Assembly: GCA_938082375.1 (NCBI GenBank)
Contig: CALKCJ010000007.1
Location: forward strand, 62,001-126,000
Length of the DNA: 64,000 bases
Origin: an uncultured Thermomicrobiaceae bacterium
GTDB taxonomy: Bacteria > Chloroflexota > Chloroflexia > Thermomicrobiales > Thermomicrobiaceae
Reading direction: 5' to 3'
Shown: positions 1 to 8,690 of the stretch, in pieces
Position numbering within the stretch: position 1 is the stretch's first letter
Layout: the number at the start of each line of letters is the position of its first letter
Made by a program: the position numbers and the translations under genes
Notes under the pieces: generated by a model
What the model was told of the DNA's origin: nothing
Databases searched by the model: none
The model's input: the letters and a program-made list of their open reading frames with translations, nothing else

Positions 1-476
1 ATGTGGTTAGTCTTCTGCTCGCGGTCCGGGCGCACCAGCGGCGCGCCGGGCTCCAGCGCCTTGAACGGGTCGAGCACCGGCGTCAGCGGCTCGTACTCGA
101 CCTCGACGGCCAGCACCGCGTCGGCTGCGGTGTAGCGGTCAGTCGCGACGACCGCCGCCACCTCCTGGGCGTAGTAGACGACTCGCTCGGTGGGCAGCAC
201 CATCTGGCGGTCGCTCATCAGCGTCGGCATCCAGGCAAGCCCGGCTTTCTCCAGCTCGGCGCCGGTGATGACGTCGACGACCCCAGGCATGGCGAGCGCC
301 TTGGATGGGTCGATCCGCTTGATGCGAGCGTGCGCGTAGGGGCTGCGCACGATGTCAAGGTACAGCATGCCGGGGAGCTTGATGTCGTCTACATAGGTTC
401 CCTTGCCCCGGATGAAACGGGGATCCTCTTTGCGCTTGACCGGGTGGCCGAGGCCACGGATCGGTGTCGTGGTCAT
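1..476 (-). CDS. coxL: Carbon monoxide dehydrogenase large (molybdenum) subunit, N-terminal part
   Basis: The reading frame starts at ATG 476 behind a GGAAGGAGAG ribosome site that lies inside the end of coxS, and runs open off the left edge, so only about 158 residues are seen. The start MTTTPIRGLGHPVKRKEDP followed by the RGKGTYVDDI motif is the typical N-terminus of the xanthine-oxidase-family large subunit, which holds the molybdopterin cytosine dinucleotide site. It follows coxM and coxS in one minus-strand operon. The active-site loop that tells true CO dehydrogenase (AYxCSFR) from related hydroxylases lies beyond the window, so the substrate is inferred from operon order and from the MocA homologue nearby. 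Confidence 0.88.
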   Translation of the reverse strand, partial: MTTTPIRGLGHPVKRKEDPRFIRGKGTYVDDIKLPGMLYLDIVRSPYAHARIKRIDPSKALAMPGVVDVITGAELEKAGLAWMPTLMSDRQMVLPTERVVYYAQEVAAVVATDRYTAADAVLAVEVEYEPLTPVLDPFKALEPGAPLVRPDREQKTNH

Positions 477-480
477 AGGC

Positions 481-990
481 TTACTCTCCTTCCGCAATGC
501 CGGCGGCAGCCGGTACCGTCTCGCGCATCGTGTGTGCCGCGTATTGGATCGCCTTCACGATGTTGACGTAGCCGGTGCAGCGACACAGGTTACCGGAGAT
601 GGCCTTACGGATCTCCTCCTCGCTGGGATCCGGGTTCTCTTGGAGCAGCGCCACGGCAGTCATCATCATGCCCGGCGTGCAGAAGCCACACTGGAGGCCA
701 TGTTCCTCCCAGAAGCCCTCCTGTACCGGGTGGAGCTGGCCGTCGCGCTCGAGCCCCTCGACTGTCAGGAGCTCGCCGCCATCGGCCTGGACGGCGAAGA
801 CGGTGCAGGACTTGACCGGCCGGCCGTTCCATAGGACAGTGCAGGCGCCGCAACTGGTTGTATCGCAGCCGATATGGGTACCGGTGAGGTTGAGCACGTC
901 ACGGATGAAGTGGACGAGCAGCATGCGCGGCTCGACTTCGACCTGGTAGGATTGGCCGTTCACCGTGAGCTGAATCGGGACTCGCTCCAT
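481..990 (-). CDS. coxS: Carbon monoxide dehydrogenase small (2x[2Fe-2S]) subunit
   Basis: A 169-residue protein with an N-terminal plant-type ferredoxin fold binding the first [2Fe-2S] cluster (Cys42, Cys47, Cys50, Cys62). A C-terminal helical domain binds the second (Cys101 and Cys104 in [10 protein letters not shown], Cys136 and Cys138 in CRCTG). It passes electrons from the molybdenum site to the FAD subunit. The length is normal for the family. ATG 990 has a GGGAGAGG ribosome site. The gene lies 24 bases after coxM and 4 bases before coxL, so the three are co-transcribed. The family also serves other molybdenum hydroxylases, so the CO assignment rests on context. Confidence 0.92.
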   Translation of the reverse strand: MERVPIQLTVNGQSYQVEVEPRMLLVHFIRDVLNLTGTHIGCDTTSCGACTVLWNGRPVKSCTVFAVQADGGELLTVEGLERDGQLHPVQEGFWEEHGLQCGFCTPGMMMTAVALLQENPDPSEEEIRKAISGNLCRCTGYVNIVKAIQYAAHTMRETVPAAAGIAEGE

Positions 991-1014
991 GAGATCCTCT
1001 CCCTTCGTGAGCGA

Positions 1015-1887
1015 CTAGGCTGCCCGTGCCCGGCTCAACGCTTTCTGGAGGGCGCGCAAGGTCATCGTTCGGGCGACCGCGCGCTTGTACTCGGCCGGCC
1101 CGCGCAGGTCACTGGTGGGATCAGCAGCCTGGGCTGCCAGTTCAGCGGCAGCGCGGAACAGCTCGTCGGACGGAGCCTGGCCGAGCAGCGCGCGCTCGGC
1201 CGCCTCGGCACGCAGCGGTTTGTGATACACGTTGGTCAGTCCAATACCCGCACGGGCGATCTTCCCGGCCTCGTCGAGTGCCAGGAAAGCAGCCGCGGCC
1301 GCGACCGCGTAGTCGCCCACCTTGCGCTCGAATTTCATGTAGGCTCCACCGCAGTGCGGCGGTGGAGCCGGAACCCGGATCTCGGTGAGGATCTCGTCCG
1401 GGGCCAGTGCGGTAGTGAAGGTATCGACGAAGAACTCGTCGATCGGGATGACTCGCTCGCCGCTCGGGCCGCGCGCGACCACCTCGGCCCGGAGCGCCAG
1501 CATAGTCGCTGGGTGGTCGTTGGCCGGGTCACCGTGGGCGAGGTTGCCGCCCACCGTGGCGAGGTTCCGTACCAGTGGATCGGCGATGACTTCAGCGGTG
1601 TCAGCGATGATCGGGTACTGCTGGCGGATAAGCGGTGAGCGCTCAAGCGTGGTTTCTCGCACGAGGCCGCCGATAGCGAGGAGGCCGTTGTGCTCCTCGA
1701 TGGTGTCGAGACCAGGAACACCGTTGATGTCGACGATGACCGCGGGCTCGGCGAGGCGGAACTTCATCATCGGGATGAGGCTCTGGCCCCCGCTGAGTAT
1801 CTTGGCGTCACCGCCGTACTGCTGGAGTAAGGCGATGGCCTCCTCAATCGACGCCGCTCTGCGGTAGCTGAATGGCGCTGGTATCAT
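1015..1887 (-). CDS. coxM: Carbon monoxide dehydrogenase medium (FAD) subunit
   Basis: A 290-residue FAD-binding subunit of a molybdenum hydroxylase. The two flavin-contact motifs are visible: SGGQSLIPMM (about residues 32-41) and TVGGNLAHGDPANDHP (from about 111). It receives electrons from the CoxS clusters and delivers them to quinone or the respiratory chain. ATG 1887 has a clear GGGAGGT ribosome site 6 bases upstream. It is the first gene of the operon, giving the order M-S-L, which is the order usual for form I CO dehydrogenases. No strong promoter could be named in the roughly 340 bases upstream. Confidence 0.9.
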   Translation of the reverse strand: MIPAPFSYRRAASIEEAIALLQQYGGDAKILSGGQSLIPMMKFRLAEPAVIVDINGVPGLDTIEEHNGLLAIGGLVRETTLERSPLIRQQYPIIADTAEVIADPLVRNLATVGGNLAHGDPANDHPATMLALRAEVVARGPSGERVIPIDEFFVDTFTTALAPDEILTEIRVPAPPPHCGGAYMKFERKVGDYAVAAAAAFLALDEAGKIARAGIGLTNVYHKPLRAEAAERALLGQAPSDELFRAAAELAAQAADPTSDLRGPAEYKRAVARTMTLRALQKALSRARAA

Positions 1888-2225
1888 GGCCTGACCTCCC
1901 CTTCAGCCTGCCGGTGAACCTGAGAGAACCACCAGGGAACAGCGCGACGAGCGCCGCAGGCGTCAACGATCCGATCTGTTTAGCTACAGTGCGTTTTCGC
2001 GCTACAAAGAAGTCTACTCGAATCTGGACTGCGACAGAACCCTACCAGGGCGGGCATCTATCCCACCTGAATGGAGGGATTGTTTTCTCCATAGGGAGGG
2101 GGAAGTGCACCAATGGGATCTAGTTGGTGAGCGAGAACGTCCTCAAGATCGGTTGCCGCCCTGCTCCCCACCTCCTGAAACACTACGAGGGCCGGTATAG
2201 CTGAACAGCCAGTACAATTCGAGGT
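1888..2225. other. Intergenic stretch upstream of coxM
   Basis: About 340 bases with no gene that can be supported on either strand. It must hold the promoter of the leftward cox operon. A weak TTGTAG-like element lies on the minus strand near 1996-2010, but no convincing -10 is placed at the right distance. Confidence 0.4.
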
Positions 2226-2512
2226 CAGGAGGACTTCTACGCCCAGCGGTTGCTGGGCCCGGAGGACGTCCTGCTCCTCGTCGAAGTCGCTGAGAGTTCG
2301 GCTAGGTACGACCAGGAAGTGAAGTGCCCCTGTATGGCCAAGCAGGTGTGCCCGAGGCATGGGTCGTCGACCTGGCGGAGAAGCGCGCCATAGTCTATAA
2401 GAGCCCGACTCCTCAGGGATACCGTGAGGTACGGGTCGCGCTCCGGGGCGAGACGATGAGTCCCGAGAGCTTTCCTGAGCGACAGGTCGGCGTCGCCGCG
2501 CTCCTAAGCTAG
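2226..2512 (+). pseudogene. Uma2-family (DUF820) nuclease remnant, frameshifted and 5'-truncated
   Basis: Two overlapping frames together give the C-terminal half of a Uma2/DUF820 restriction-endonuclease-fold protein. The first reads EDFYAQRLLGPEDVLLLVEV and on to RYDQEVK (ending about 2324). The second reads PLYGQAGVPEAWVVDL and runs to the TAG at 2510-2512. The family consensus runs straight across this junction (EVKLPLYAQAGVPEVW), so one base has been lost near 2324. No N-terminal half is recognisable upstream. Uma2 genes are numerous in Chloroflexota and cyanobacteria and often decay. Confidence 0.72.
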
Positions 2513-2619
2513 CGGCACGATGGATACGGTATGGCTGTCGATATCTGTCCGGGTTCCCCGCCTTACTCCTTTCCCGGTTGGTGCTTGCCTAGTTGTCCTG
2601 GCGGTTTGCGGGAGTCACC

Positions 2620-4548
2620 TTACACGTTGAGGTGTCGCTTGAACCAGCCGAGGATGCGTCCGAGTAAGTCCCGCTGGTGGTTGTATTCCTCGATGGTGTG
2701 ACCTTCCCGCGGGTATGTGACGAGCTCACAGCTCTTCCCCAACGTCCGAAGCGCCTGATACATCTGGATGCTCTCGCTAACGGCGACACGGCGGTCTTCC
2801 TCACCATGGACAATCAAGAGTGGCGTGCGGACGTGTTGCACGTAACGGATCGGTGAGCGCTCCCAGTATGGTTCTGGATCCTTGTAGGGCGAGCGCTCGA
2901 AGTAGGAGAGATTGGCGCTCGGGATGTCGCCCAGGCTGTTGTCGCTGATCAGGTTGGAGAGGCCGGCACCCATCACCGCGGCCTTGAAACGGTGCGTCTG
3001 CGTGACTGTCCAGGCGGTCATGTAGCCGCCCCAGCTCCAGCCACACACCCCCAACCGCTCGGGATCCGCGATTCCCCGGGCGATCATCGCATCCACTCCG
3101 CTCATGATGTCGCGGAACTCACCACCGGCAACGTCGCCGAAAATCGCGTTGGCCCACGTGGGACCGCGCCCGGTGCTGCCGCGCGGATTGGGGAGCAACA
3201 CGGCGCAGCCGAGGCTGGCGAGTGGCTGTGCCCAGTCGTGCCAGGAGCCGAGAAACTCGTTCGACCACAGGCTGGTTGGCCCACCGTGTATTTGGACGAT
3301 AAGCGGTACACGTTCCCCTTCCCGGTAGCTGGACGGGAGGACGAGCAAACCCTGGACGGTTATGCCAGGGTCACTCTGCCACTGCAGAGCGTAGGTAGGG
3401 GCCAGTCCGGTGGAGTAGCGGGTGGAGAGGTGTGTTTGGGCTTGTGGTGGTGTCTCAAGGGATATGTCGTCAGCGAGCGCCCAGCTCACCACCTCCAGCC
3501 CATGCTCCCCGTCCGACCACACCCCTGCCAGACGATCCCCACTGGCGCTCGCCACCACCGCGCCGTGGAACGTGCCGTGTGGCCCATGCGGCAGCAGGCT
3601 CTCACGCCGCCCGTCCCACTCTAGACGATAGACCATCGAGTCCAACCCTTCGAACGCGGTAGCCACCAGTGCTCTGCCATCTCCCACACCCCGCAACGCC
3701 TCGACTGTTCCCTCAAATCCCGCGGTCAGGCAAACCGGATCGCCTCCCTCAATCCGCCGGGCATAGACGTACTCCCCATGAACGACTCGCCCCGCCGGTG
3801 CTCGGTAAGCCAGCCACTCTCCATCCCTCGACCAGGTGAGATCTTCCGCTAACCCCGTGACCCGAAACAGCGGTCGCAACTCGCCACCATCGCGAGAGAG
3901 GATCGCGACCTCCGTCTCGCGGAAGATGTCGTCTATCTTCGGCGTCGGGCTCGTATTAATCGCTAGCCTGCTGCCGTCCGGCGACCACGCGTAGCCCCGC
4001 ACCTGCCGATCCGGCGGCGAAATCACCAAGCTCTGCCCACTCTCGAGGTCAATGACCCACAGGCGCTGGTATTTGTAGTCGGTGTCCCAGACGCGGTGAT
4101 CCTCTTTCGCCTCTCGTCGTCGCTTCTCTTCTTCTGTCTCCGGATCAGTCATCAACACAGCGAGCGATCGCCCGTCCGGCGACCACGAGAGCATCGACAG
4201 CTCACCCTGCCGGTCAAAGACGCGCACGGCTTCGCCGCCGTCCCGCGGCATGACGAACACGCTCAGCTTGCCCCGCTCGGCGCGATCCGAGAGAAAAGCG
4301 AGGCGACTGCCGTCCGGCGACCAGCGCGGAGATTCGTCCTGCCACAGCCCGCTGGTGAACTGCCGCGGCTCGCCTCCACTCCACGGCACGACCCAGATCG
4401 CCGATTCCCAGTACTGGCCGCTCCGGCTCACCGGCCGAACAACGTATGCGATGAGTGCCCCGTCCGGCGAGAGCTGAACATCGGCGGGCCGCCGCTGGTC
4501 GACCCAGCGTTCGAGGTCAAAGGGTCGTCCGGTCGTCTCTGCGCTCAT
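2620..4548 (-). CDS. S9 family peptidase (acylaminoacyl-peptidase/prolyl oligopeptidase type)
   Basis: A 642-residue cytoplasmic serine peptidase; no signal peptide is seen. Residues ~1-380 form a beta-propeller made of repeated WSPDG units (WSPDGSRLAFLSD, WSPDGRSLAVL and others). The C-terminal alpha/beta-hydrolase domain has the nucleophile Ser505 in GWSWGGYM, Asp585 in HGEEDRRV and His617 in REGHT. The length and layout match DPP-IV/acylaminoacyl peptidases, which trim short peptides. ATG 4548 is preceded by a GGGAGCACC stretch. The gene stands alone on the minus strand and ends about 100 bases before the Uma2 remnant. The exact cleavage preference cannot be told from sequence. Confidence 0.9.
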   Translation of the reverse strand: MSAETTGRPFDLERWVDQRRPADVQLSPDGALIAYVVRPVSRSGQYWESAIWVVPWSGGEPRQFTSGLWQDESPRWSPDGSRLAFLSDRAERGKLSVFVMPRDGGEAVRVFDRQGELSMLSWSPDGRSLAVLMTDPETEEEKRRREAKEDHRVWDTDYKYQRLWVIDLESGQSLVISPPDRQVRGYAWSPDGSRLAINTSPTPKIDDIFRETEVAILSRDGGELRPLFRVTGLAEDLTWSRDGEWLAYRAPAGRVVHGEYVYARRIEGGDPVCLTAGFEGTVEALRGVGDGRALVATAFEGLDSMVYRLEWDGRRESLLPHGPHGTFHGAVVASASGDRLAGVWSDGEHGLEVVSWALADDISLETPPQAQTHLSTRYSTGLAPTYALQWQSDPGITVQGLLVLPSSYREGERVPLIVQIHGGPTSLWSNEFLGSWHDWAQPLASLGCAVLLPNPRGSTGRGPTWANAIFGDVAGGEFRDIMSGVDAMIARGIADPERLGVCGWSWGGYMTAWTVTQTHRFKAAVMGAGLSNLISDNSLGDIPSANLSYFERSPYKDPEPYWERSPIRYVQHVRTPLLIVHGEEDRRVAVSESIQMYQALRTLGKSCELVTYPREGHTIEEYNHQRDLLGRILGWFKRHLNV

Positions 4549-4610
4549 GGTGCTCCCTTCCCGTACTCAGGGGACAGTCGCCAATCGCCATTATCCAGGG
4601 GGCGGGCCCA

Positions 4611-5237
4611 TCAGCGCGTCTGCGTCGTGCCAGCGAGCAGGGCACGGTAGTCAGCCCAGGTATCGATATCTCGAGGATATGGCGCATCCACGTCCACGAT
4701 GAGCGCTGTATCCAGTCGCCGATCGACGAGCTTCCAGGCAGCCTTGTCTCCCCGCAGGGCAGCCAGCTCGCCAAACAGCACCCGCCCGAACAAAAGCGGG
4801 TGGCCCAGCTCACCCCGGTAACGCAGCAGCGCCACCGGGGTCCGCTGTTTTCGCCAGGCGCTCACCAGCCGGTCGATGACCGCCGCCGAAATCCCCGGTT
4901 GATCACCGAGGATGATACCCACCGCCTCCGTCCTCGGAGACACCTGACCAAGACCAGCTCGATAGGAGGCGCTGCAGCCAGCGCTCGGCTCCGCAACGAC
5001 GACCGTTGTCGCCCGCCCCCAGTCACGCTCAGCGGCCCACTCCGCCAGCCGAGCGTTAAGCACTACGACGACCTCATCGAGCAGGGTAGCCCGGCAGGCC
5101 TCCCGCACCACCCATTCAAGCACCGTTGCTCCCTGATAGGGGAGCAGTTGCTTGGGATAGCCCAAACGCTCCGACCGCCCCCCGGCCAGGACGAGCCCTG
5201 CGATCGATGCCCGTTCCGCCTGCCTACCGCGCTTCAC
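4611..5237 (-). CDS. mocA: Molybdenum cofactor cytidylyltransferase-like NTP transferase (MocA family)
   Basis: A 208-residue nucleotidyltransferase. The N-terminal LVLAGGRSERLGYPKQLLP is the nucleotide-binding loop of the MobA/MocA superfamily, and GDQPGIS (residues ~105-111) gives the metal-binding Asp. MocA adds CMP to molybdopterin to make the cytosine dinucleotide cofactor used by CO dehydrogenase and its relatives, so its place near coxMSL makes sense. Its ATG overlaps the stop of the upstream response regulator by 4 bases (ATGA), so the kinase, regulator and this gene form one minus-strand unit. A different transferase role in the same superfamily is possible. Confidence 0.75.
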   Translation of the reverse strand: MKRGRQAERASIAGLVLAGGRSERLGYPKQLLPYQGATVLEWVVREACRATLLDEVVVVLNARLAEWAAERDWGRATTVVVAEPSAGCSASYRAGLGQVSPRTEAVGIILGDQPGISAAVIDRLVSAWRKQRTPVALLRYRGELGHPLLFGRVLFGELAALRGDKAAWKLVDRRLDTALIVDVDAPYPRDIDTWADYRALLAGTTQTR

Positions 5238-5881
5238 AGCCAGCCCTCCCGGTTGGCGATCAGCACCGCCTCCAGCCGGTTCCGCGCACCCAGTCGTCGC
5301 AACACCTCTTGCACATAGCCCTTGACCGTGTTCTCGCTCAGGAACAGCCGCTCAGCGATCTCCCGATTCGAGAGGCCCTGCGCCATCAGCCGCAGCACTG
5401 AGAACTGGTGCGGTGTGAGCGGGTGCTTCGGCGGCTGGTCACCCTTGCGGAGCCGCTCCAACACCACCGGTGCCACCCGCGGGTCGATCACCGCTTCGCC
5501 CCGGGCCACTGCCTTCAAGCTCTGTTTGAGGTCGAAGTGGACAATGTCTTTGAGCACATAGCCGCGGGCCCCGGCCACCAGGCAGCGATAGACCAGCTCC
5601 TCCTCGCCGAAGGCGCTCAGCACCAGCACCTTGACCTCAGGGGCCCGCTCGGCCAGCAGCCGGCAGACGTCGTCACCGTGCATCGAGGGCAGTCGGACGT
5701 CGAGCAGTACTACGTCTGGCCGCACGGCATCGACCATTGCGACCCCGCTCGGCCCGTCATCGGCCTCGCCCACCACCACGAAGTCAGGGTCACCGTCGAG
5801 GATATGTTTCAACCCCGTACGGACGATCTCGTGGTCATCGATCATCGCCACGCGCAGGGGAGCGGCGAGCGAGCGCACCAC
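5234..5881 (-). CDS. NarL/FixJ-type response regulator
   Basis: A 215-residue two-component regulator. It has a receiver domain (residues ~8-125) with the acidic pair DD15-16, phospho-acceptor Asp61 in VVLLDVRLPS and Lys111 in GYVLKDI. A LuxR-type helix-turn-helix (residues ~148-212) contains LSNREIAERLFLSENTVKGY. It starts at GTG 5881 behind a strong GGAGGTGA site, 3 bases after the histidine kinase stop, so the two are translated together. Its target genes are unknown. The neighbouring mocA and nearby coxMSL make molybdenum hydroxylase control a reasonable guess, but it is a guess. Confidence 0.92.
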   Translation of the reverse strand: MVRSLAAPLRVAMIDDHEIVRTGLKHILDGDPDFVVVGEADDGPSGVAMVDAVRPDVVLLDVRLPSMHGDDVCRLLAERAPEVKVLVLSAFGEEELVYRCLVAGARGYVLKDIVHFDLKQSLKAVARGEAVIDPRVAPVVLERLRKGDQPPKHPLTPHQFSVLRLMAQGLSNREIAERLFLSENTVKGYVQEVLRRLGARNRLEAVLIANREGWL

Positions 5882-5884
5882 GAC

Positions 5885-7171
5885 TCACCTCCGAGGCTCG
5901 GCTGGGATCACAGCGCGGAGAACCAGGCCGCCATCCTCACCGTTGTGCAGCTGGAGCTGCCCACCGAGCGTCACGACCCGGCGCTGCATCGAGCGCAGGC
6001 CGAAATGGCTCGCCTGCTGCAATGTCCACTCCAGCAGGCCTGGCGAAATCCCTCGGCCATTATCCTGCACTACGAGTGTCACCGCCTGCGGGCTGTACTG
6101 GAGGCTAACGATCGCAAGATCTGCCCCCGCATGCCGACGCACATTGCTCAGAGCCTCTGCCACCACGCGGAGGATCGTCTCTTCGGCCTCGTGCGCCAGG
6201 CGTCGCGGCCGACCGTCGACGACCAGATCGACCTGGAGACCCGGCCCCTGGAACGACCCGACGAGCTCACGCAGCTCCTCCACCAGCTCTCGTCCCGCTA
6301 GCGGCTCGGCAGCCAGGTCATAGACCGCCCGGCGGATCTCGGCAGCGCCCCGTGCAGCAAGGTCGCGAATCCGCGTGAGCGAGCTGGCCAGCTCCGGCGA
6401 GATACCCGATCGTCCCAGGCACCACGTCGCCTCGATGCCGATGCCGAAGATGATCTGCGCTACCCGGTCGTGGAGTTCCTCGGCAATCCGGTTCCGCTCC
6501 TGGTGGATGAGCGCCTCCACCTGAGCAGCGTTCAGGCGGGCATGGAGCGCTTGCAGATCGGCGATCATCTGCCGCTGTTGCTCGTACAGCCGCGCATTAG
6601 CGATGGCGACCGCAACTTGGTTTGCGAAGGTGCTGAGAAGCCGCTCGTGGTCGGCGTCGTAGCCGTTGGGCCGGTTCGCTACGCCGATCATCCCGATCGT
6701 CTCGTCGCGTACTTTAAGGGGCACTCCCAGGAACGTCCGCACCGGCGGGTGGCCGCGCGGCGAGCCGACGTGCAACGGGTCATTCAAGACGTCGTTCGAG
6801 AGGCTGGAACGTCCCTCGAGGATGACGATTCCGAAGATCGTGCGGCGGATCGGGATCTTACGAAAGCGCTCGTAGAATCCTGGCCGATCCGGCACGAAGC
6901 CCCGGATCGCGGCGACGTCCATGGTGTCCGGCCCGTCTACCAGCCCGATGAAGCCGAAGGCCGAGGAGGTGAGCGCCAAGCAATACTCGAGCGCTCGATC
7001 CATCACCTGGCTGAGTTCGCGCAACCCAGCGATCTCCACCGAGATGGCATAGAGCGACTCGAGCTGGGCCTGCCAGCCATCGGCATCGGTAGGCGGTTGC
7101 GCGGAGACAAGCCAGGAACGGTGCACCACAGGCGGTTTCTCCTCCTGGACACGACGCACCCAGTCTAGCAC
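5885..7171 (-). CDS. GAF-domain sensor histidine kinase (HisKA_3 type)
   Basis: A 428-residue soluble kinase without membrane segments. It has a GAF domain (about residues 55-195), a short coiled coil, a HisKA_3 dimerisation domain with phospho-acceptor His234 in RIAEELHDRVAQ, and a C-terminal ATPase domain with the N-box ALSNVRRHAG and G1-box VVQDNGRGI. This layout (GAF + NarL-type kinase) senses a small ligand or redox state inside the cell and phosphorylates the regulator encoded next. The first possible start is GTG 7171. A later GTG behind CCAGGAGGAG is an alternative and would shorten the N-terminus by about 15 residues. Confidence 0.9.
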   Translation of the reverse strand: MLDWVRRVQEEKPPVVHRSWLVSAQPPTDADGWQAQLESLYAISVEIAGLRELSQVMDRALEYCLALTSSAFGFIGLVDGPDTMDVAAIRGFVPDRPGFYERFRKIPIRRTIFGIVILEGRSSLSNDVLNDPLHVGSPRGHPPVRTFLGVPLKVRDETIGMIGVANRPNGYDADHERLLSTFANQVAVAIANARLYEQQRQMIADLQALHARLNAAQVEALIHQERNRIAEELHDRVAQIIFGIGIEATWCLGRSGISPELASSLTRIRDLAARGAAEIRRAVYDLAAEPLAGRELVEELRELVGSFQGPGLQVDLVVDGRPRRLAHEAEETILRVVAEALSNVRRHAGADLAIVSLQYSPQAVTLVVQDNGRGISPGLLEWTLQQASHFGLRSMQRRVVTLGGQLQLHNGEDGGLVLRAVIPAEPRR

Positions 7172-7279
7172 TCACTCCGCATCCTTCGCGAGGGCATGCA
7201 CTGCTCGTCCGTTGACCTCAGCGCCTCCATCGGGCGTCTTCTTCCCACCACAGGGTGACGCATCAGGAAGACGCCGATC

Positions 7280-7324
7280 TTCGCAGCCCTGGCAGAGCAT
7301 GCTACCCTACCACAAGTAGTGGTT
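7280..7324 (+). promoter_or_regulatory. Candidate promoter with overlapping palindrome before the GS-like gene
   Basis: TTCGCA (7280-7285) and TACCCT (7303-7308) are 17 bases apart, giving a modest sigma-70-like promoter for the rightward three-gene unit. The inverted repeat ACCAC-aagta-GTGGT covers 7310-7324, where transcription would begin, a usual place for a repressor site. This is a motif match by eye only. Confidence 0.3.
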
Positions 7325-7342
7325 CGAGCGGGGGAGGATGCA

Positions 7343-8674
7343 ATGGTGCTCGGCACGCTCGCTGACCGGCTGGTCGCCGAGGGCTACGCCCAGCTCTGGA
7401 TCTGCTACACCGATTACAACGGCCGGCTGGCCGGTCGCAGCATCCCGCGCTCGCGCTTTGCCCACGTCGCGGAGCGGGGAACCAATTTCGCCAAGGCGAA
7501 CTTCAACTTCACTATCCTCGACCAACAGGTCCCGGATCCACGCTTCACCGCCGACACCGGCGACGTGCTCGCCCTCCCCGACCCGGAGGCCGTCTATCCG
7601 CTGCCCTTTCATCCCGGTTCTGCGCTCTCCCTCGCGCAGCTGCACGAGGAAGACGGCTCGCTGTGGGCGGGCTGTCCCCGCGCCGCCCTCAAGCGCGCGG
7701 CTGCCGCGCTCGCCGATGTCGGTCTGGGCGCCCTCGTGGGCCTGGAGCCGGAGTTCTACCTCTTCACTGACGAGGCACTGACCCCGGCCACACAGGCCGG
7801 GATGTACACCATCGCTGGGCTGGATGCTCAGGCCCTCTTCATCGAGCAGCTCACCCAGCACCTCGTCGAGATGGACATCCCCCTGGAGCAAATCGGGAAG
7901 GAGTACGGGCCAGGCCAGTACGAAGCCACCGTCAGCCCCGCCGACCCGGTGACCGCGGTCGACCGCTACCTGGTCTTCCGGTTGACGGTACGCTCAGTCG
8001 CTCGCGCGCACGGCTTGCTCGCGTCGTTCATGCCCAAGCCGGATGCCGCTCTGGCTGGCTGCGGCCTGCACGTGCACCTGAGCCTGCGTGACCTCGCCAG
8101 CGGCGCCGACCGGACATCCGATCCCAACCATCCGAGCGGGCTCTCGACAGAGGCTCGTGCCTTCCTGGGAGGCTGGCTCGCGCACGCCGAGGCCTTGACC
8201 GGCCTGGGCGCACCCACTGCCAACTCGGCCAAGCGCCTGCAACCGGCCTCGTGGGCCCCAGCACACATCTGCTGGGGGGTCGGCAACCGAGCCGCGCTTG
8301 TGCGTGTGCCGGGTGTGGGAACTCGCGCCCGGCTGGAGTTCCGCTCCGGTGACAACACCTGTAACCCGTACCTCTTTGTCGCCGGGCTGATCTGGGCCGG
8401 GCTGGACGGGCTGCGACGCAGCCTCGATCCCGGCCCGTCGGTCGAGGCTGATGTCGGCCGCCTACCGGCGCGCGAGCTAGCCGCCCGCGGCATCCGTGGC
8501 CTGCCCCGCAGCACTGAGGCGGCCTTGGCCGCCCTGGCTGAGGATACGGTACTGGGCACGGGACTCGGCCCGCTCCTGCATCAGGAGTTCTTGCGCGTCA
8601 AGCGGGCTGAGCTGGCAAGCTACGAGCTGCAGGTTACTCCCTGGGAGCGCACAGCCTACTTTGCCGCGCCGTAG
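7343..8674 (+). CDS. Glutamine synthetase-family gamma-glutamyl ligase
   Basis: A 443-residue class III-like glutamine synthetase catalytic domain. Visible motifs are LEPEFYLF (metal ligands), EYGPGQYEA, PKPDAALAGCGLHVHLSL (metal-binding His), NSAKRLQPASWAP, WGVGNRAALVRVP and RLEFRSGDNTCNPYL. ATG 7343 is chosen because GGGGGAGG sits 5 bases before it; the frame stays open further upstream. True nitrogen-assimilation GlnA usually stands alone. Here the gene is followed at once by an amidohydrolase, the pairing seen fused in eukaryotic FluG and in gamma-glutamyl-amine pathways, so the acceptor is probably an amine rather than ammonia. The substrate is not known. Confidence 0.87.
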   Translation: MVLGTLADRLVAEGYAQLWICYTDYNGRLAGRSIPRSRFAHVAERGTNFAKANFNFTILDQQVPDPRFTADTGDVLALPDPEAVYPLPFHPGSALSLAQLHEEDGSLWAGCPRAALKRAAAALADVGLGALVGLEPEFYLFTDEALTPATQAGMYTIAGLDAQALFIEQLTQHLVEMDIPLEQIGKEYGPGQYEATVSPADPVTAVDRYLVFRLTVRSVARAHGLLASFMPKPDAALAGCGLHVHLSLRDLASGADRTSDPNHPSGLSTEARAFLGGWLAHAEALTGLGAPTANSAKRLQPASWAPAHICWGVGNRAALVRVPGVGTRARLEFRSGDNTCNPYLFVAGLIWAGLDGLRRSLDPGPSVEADVGRLPARELAARGIRGLPRSTEAALAALAEDTVLGTGLGPLLHQEFLRVKRAELASYELQVTPWERTAYFAAP

Positions 8675-8690
8675 TAAGAGGGAGAGTACC

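Noticed and set aside
2058-2360. A 100-codon minus-strand frame over the Uma2 remnant
   Set aside because: It is the shadow of the decayed Uma2 gene; the protein has no recognisable domain.
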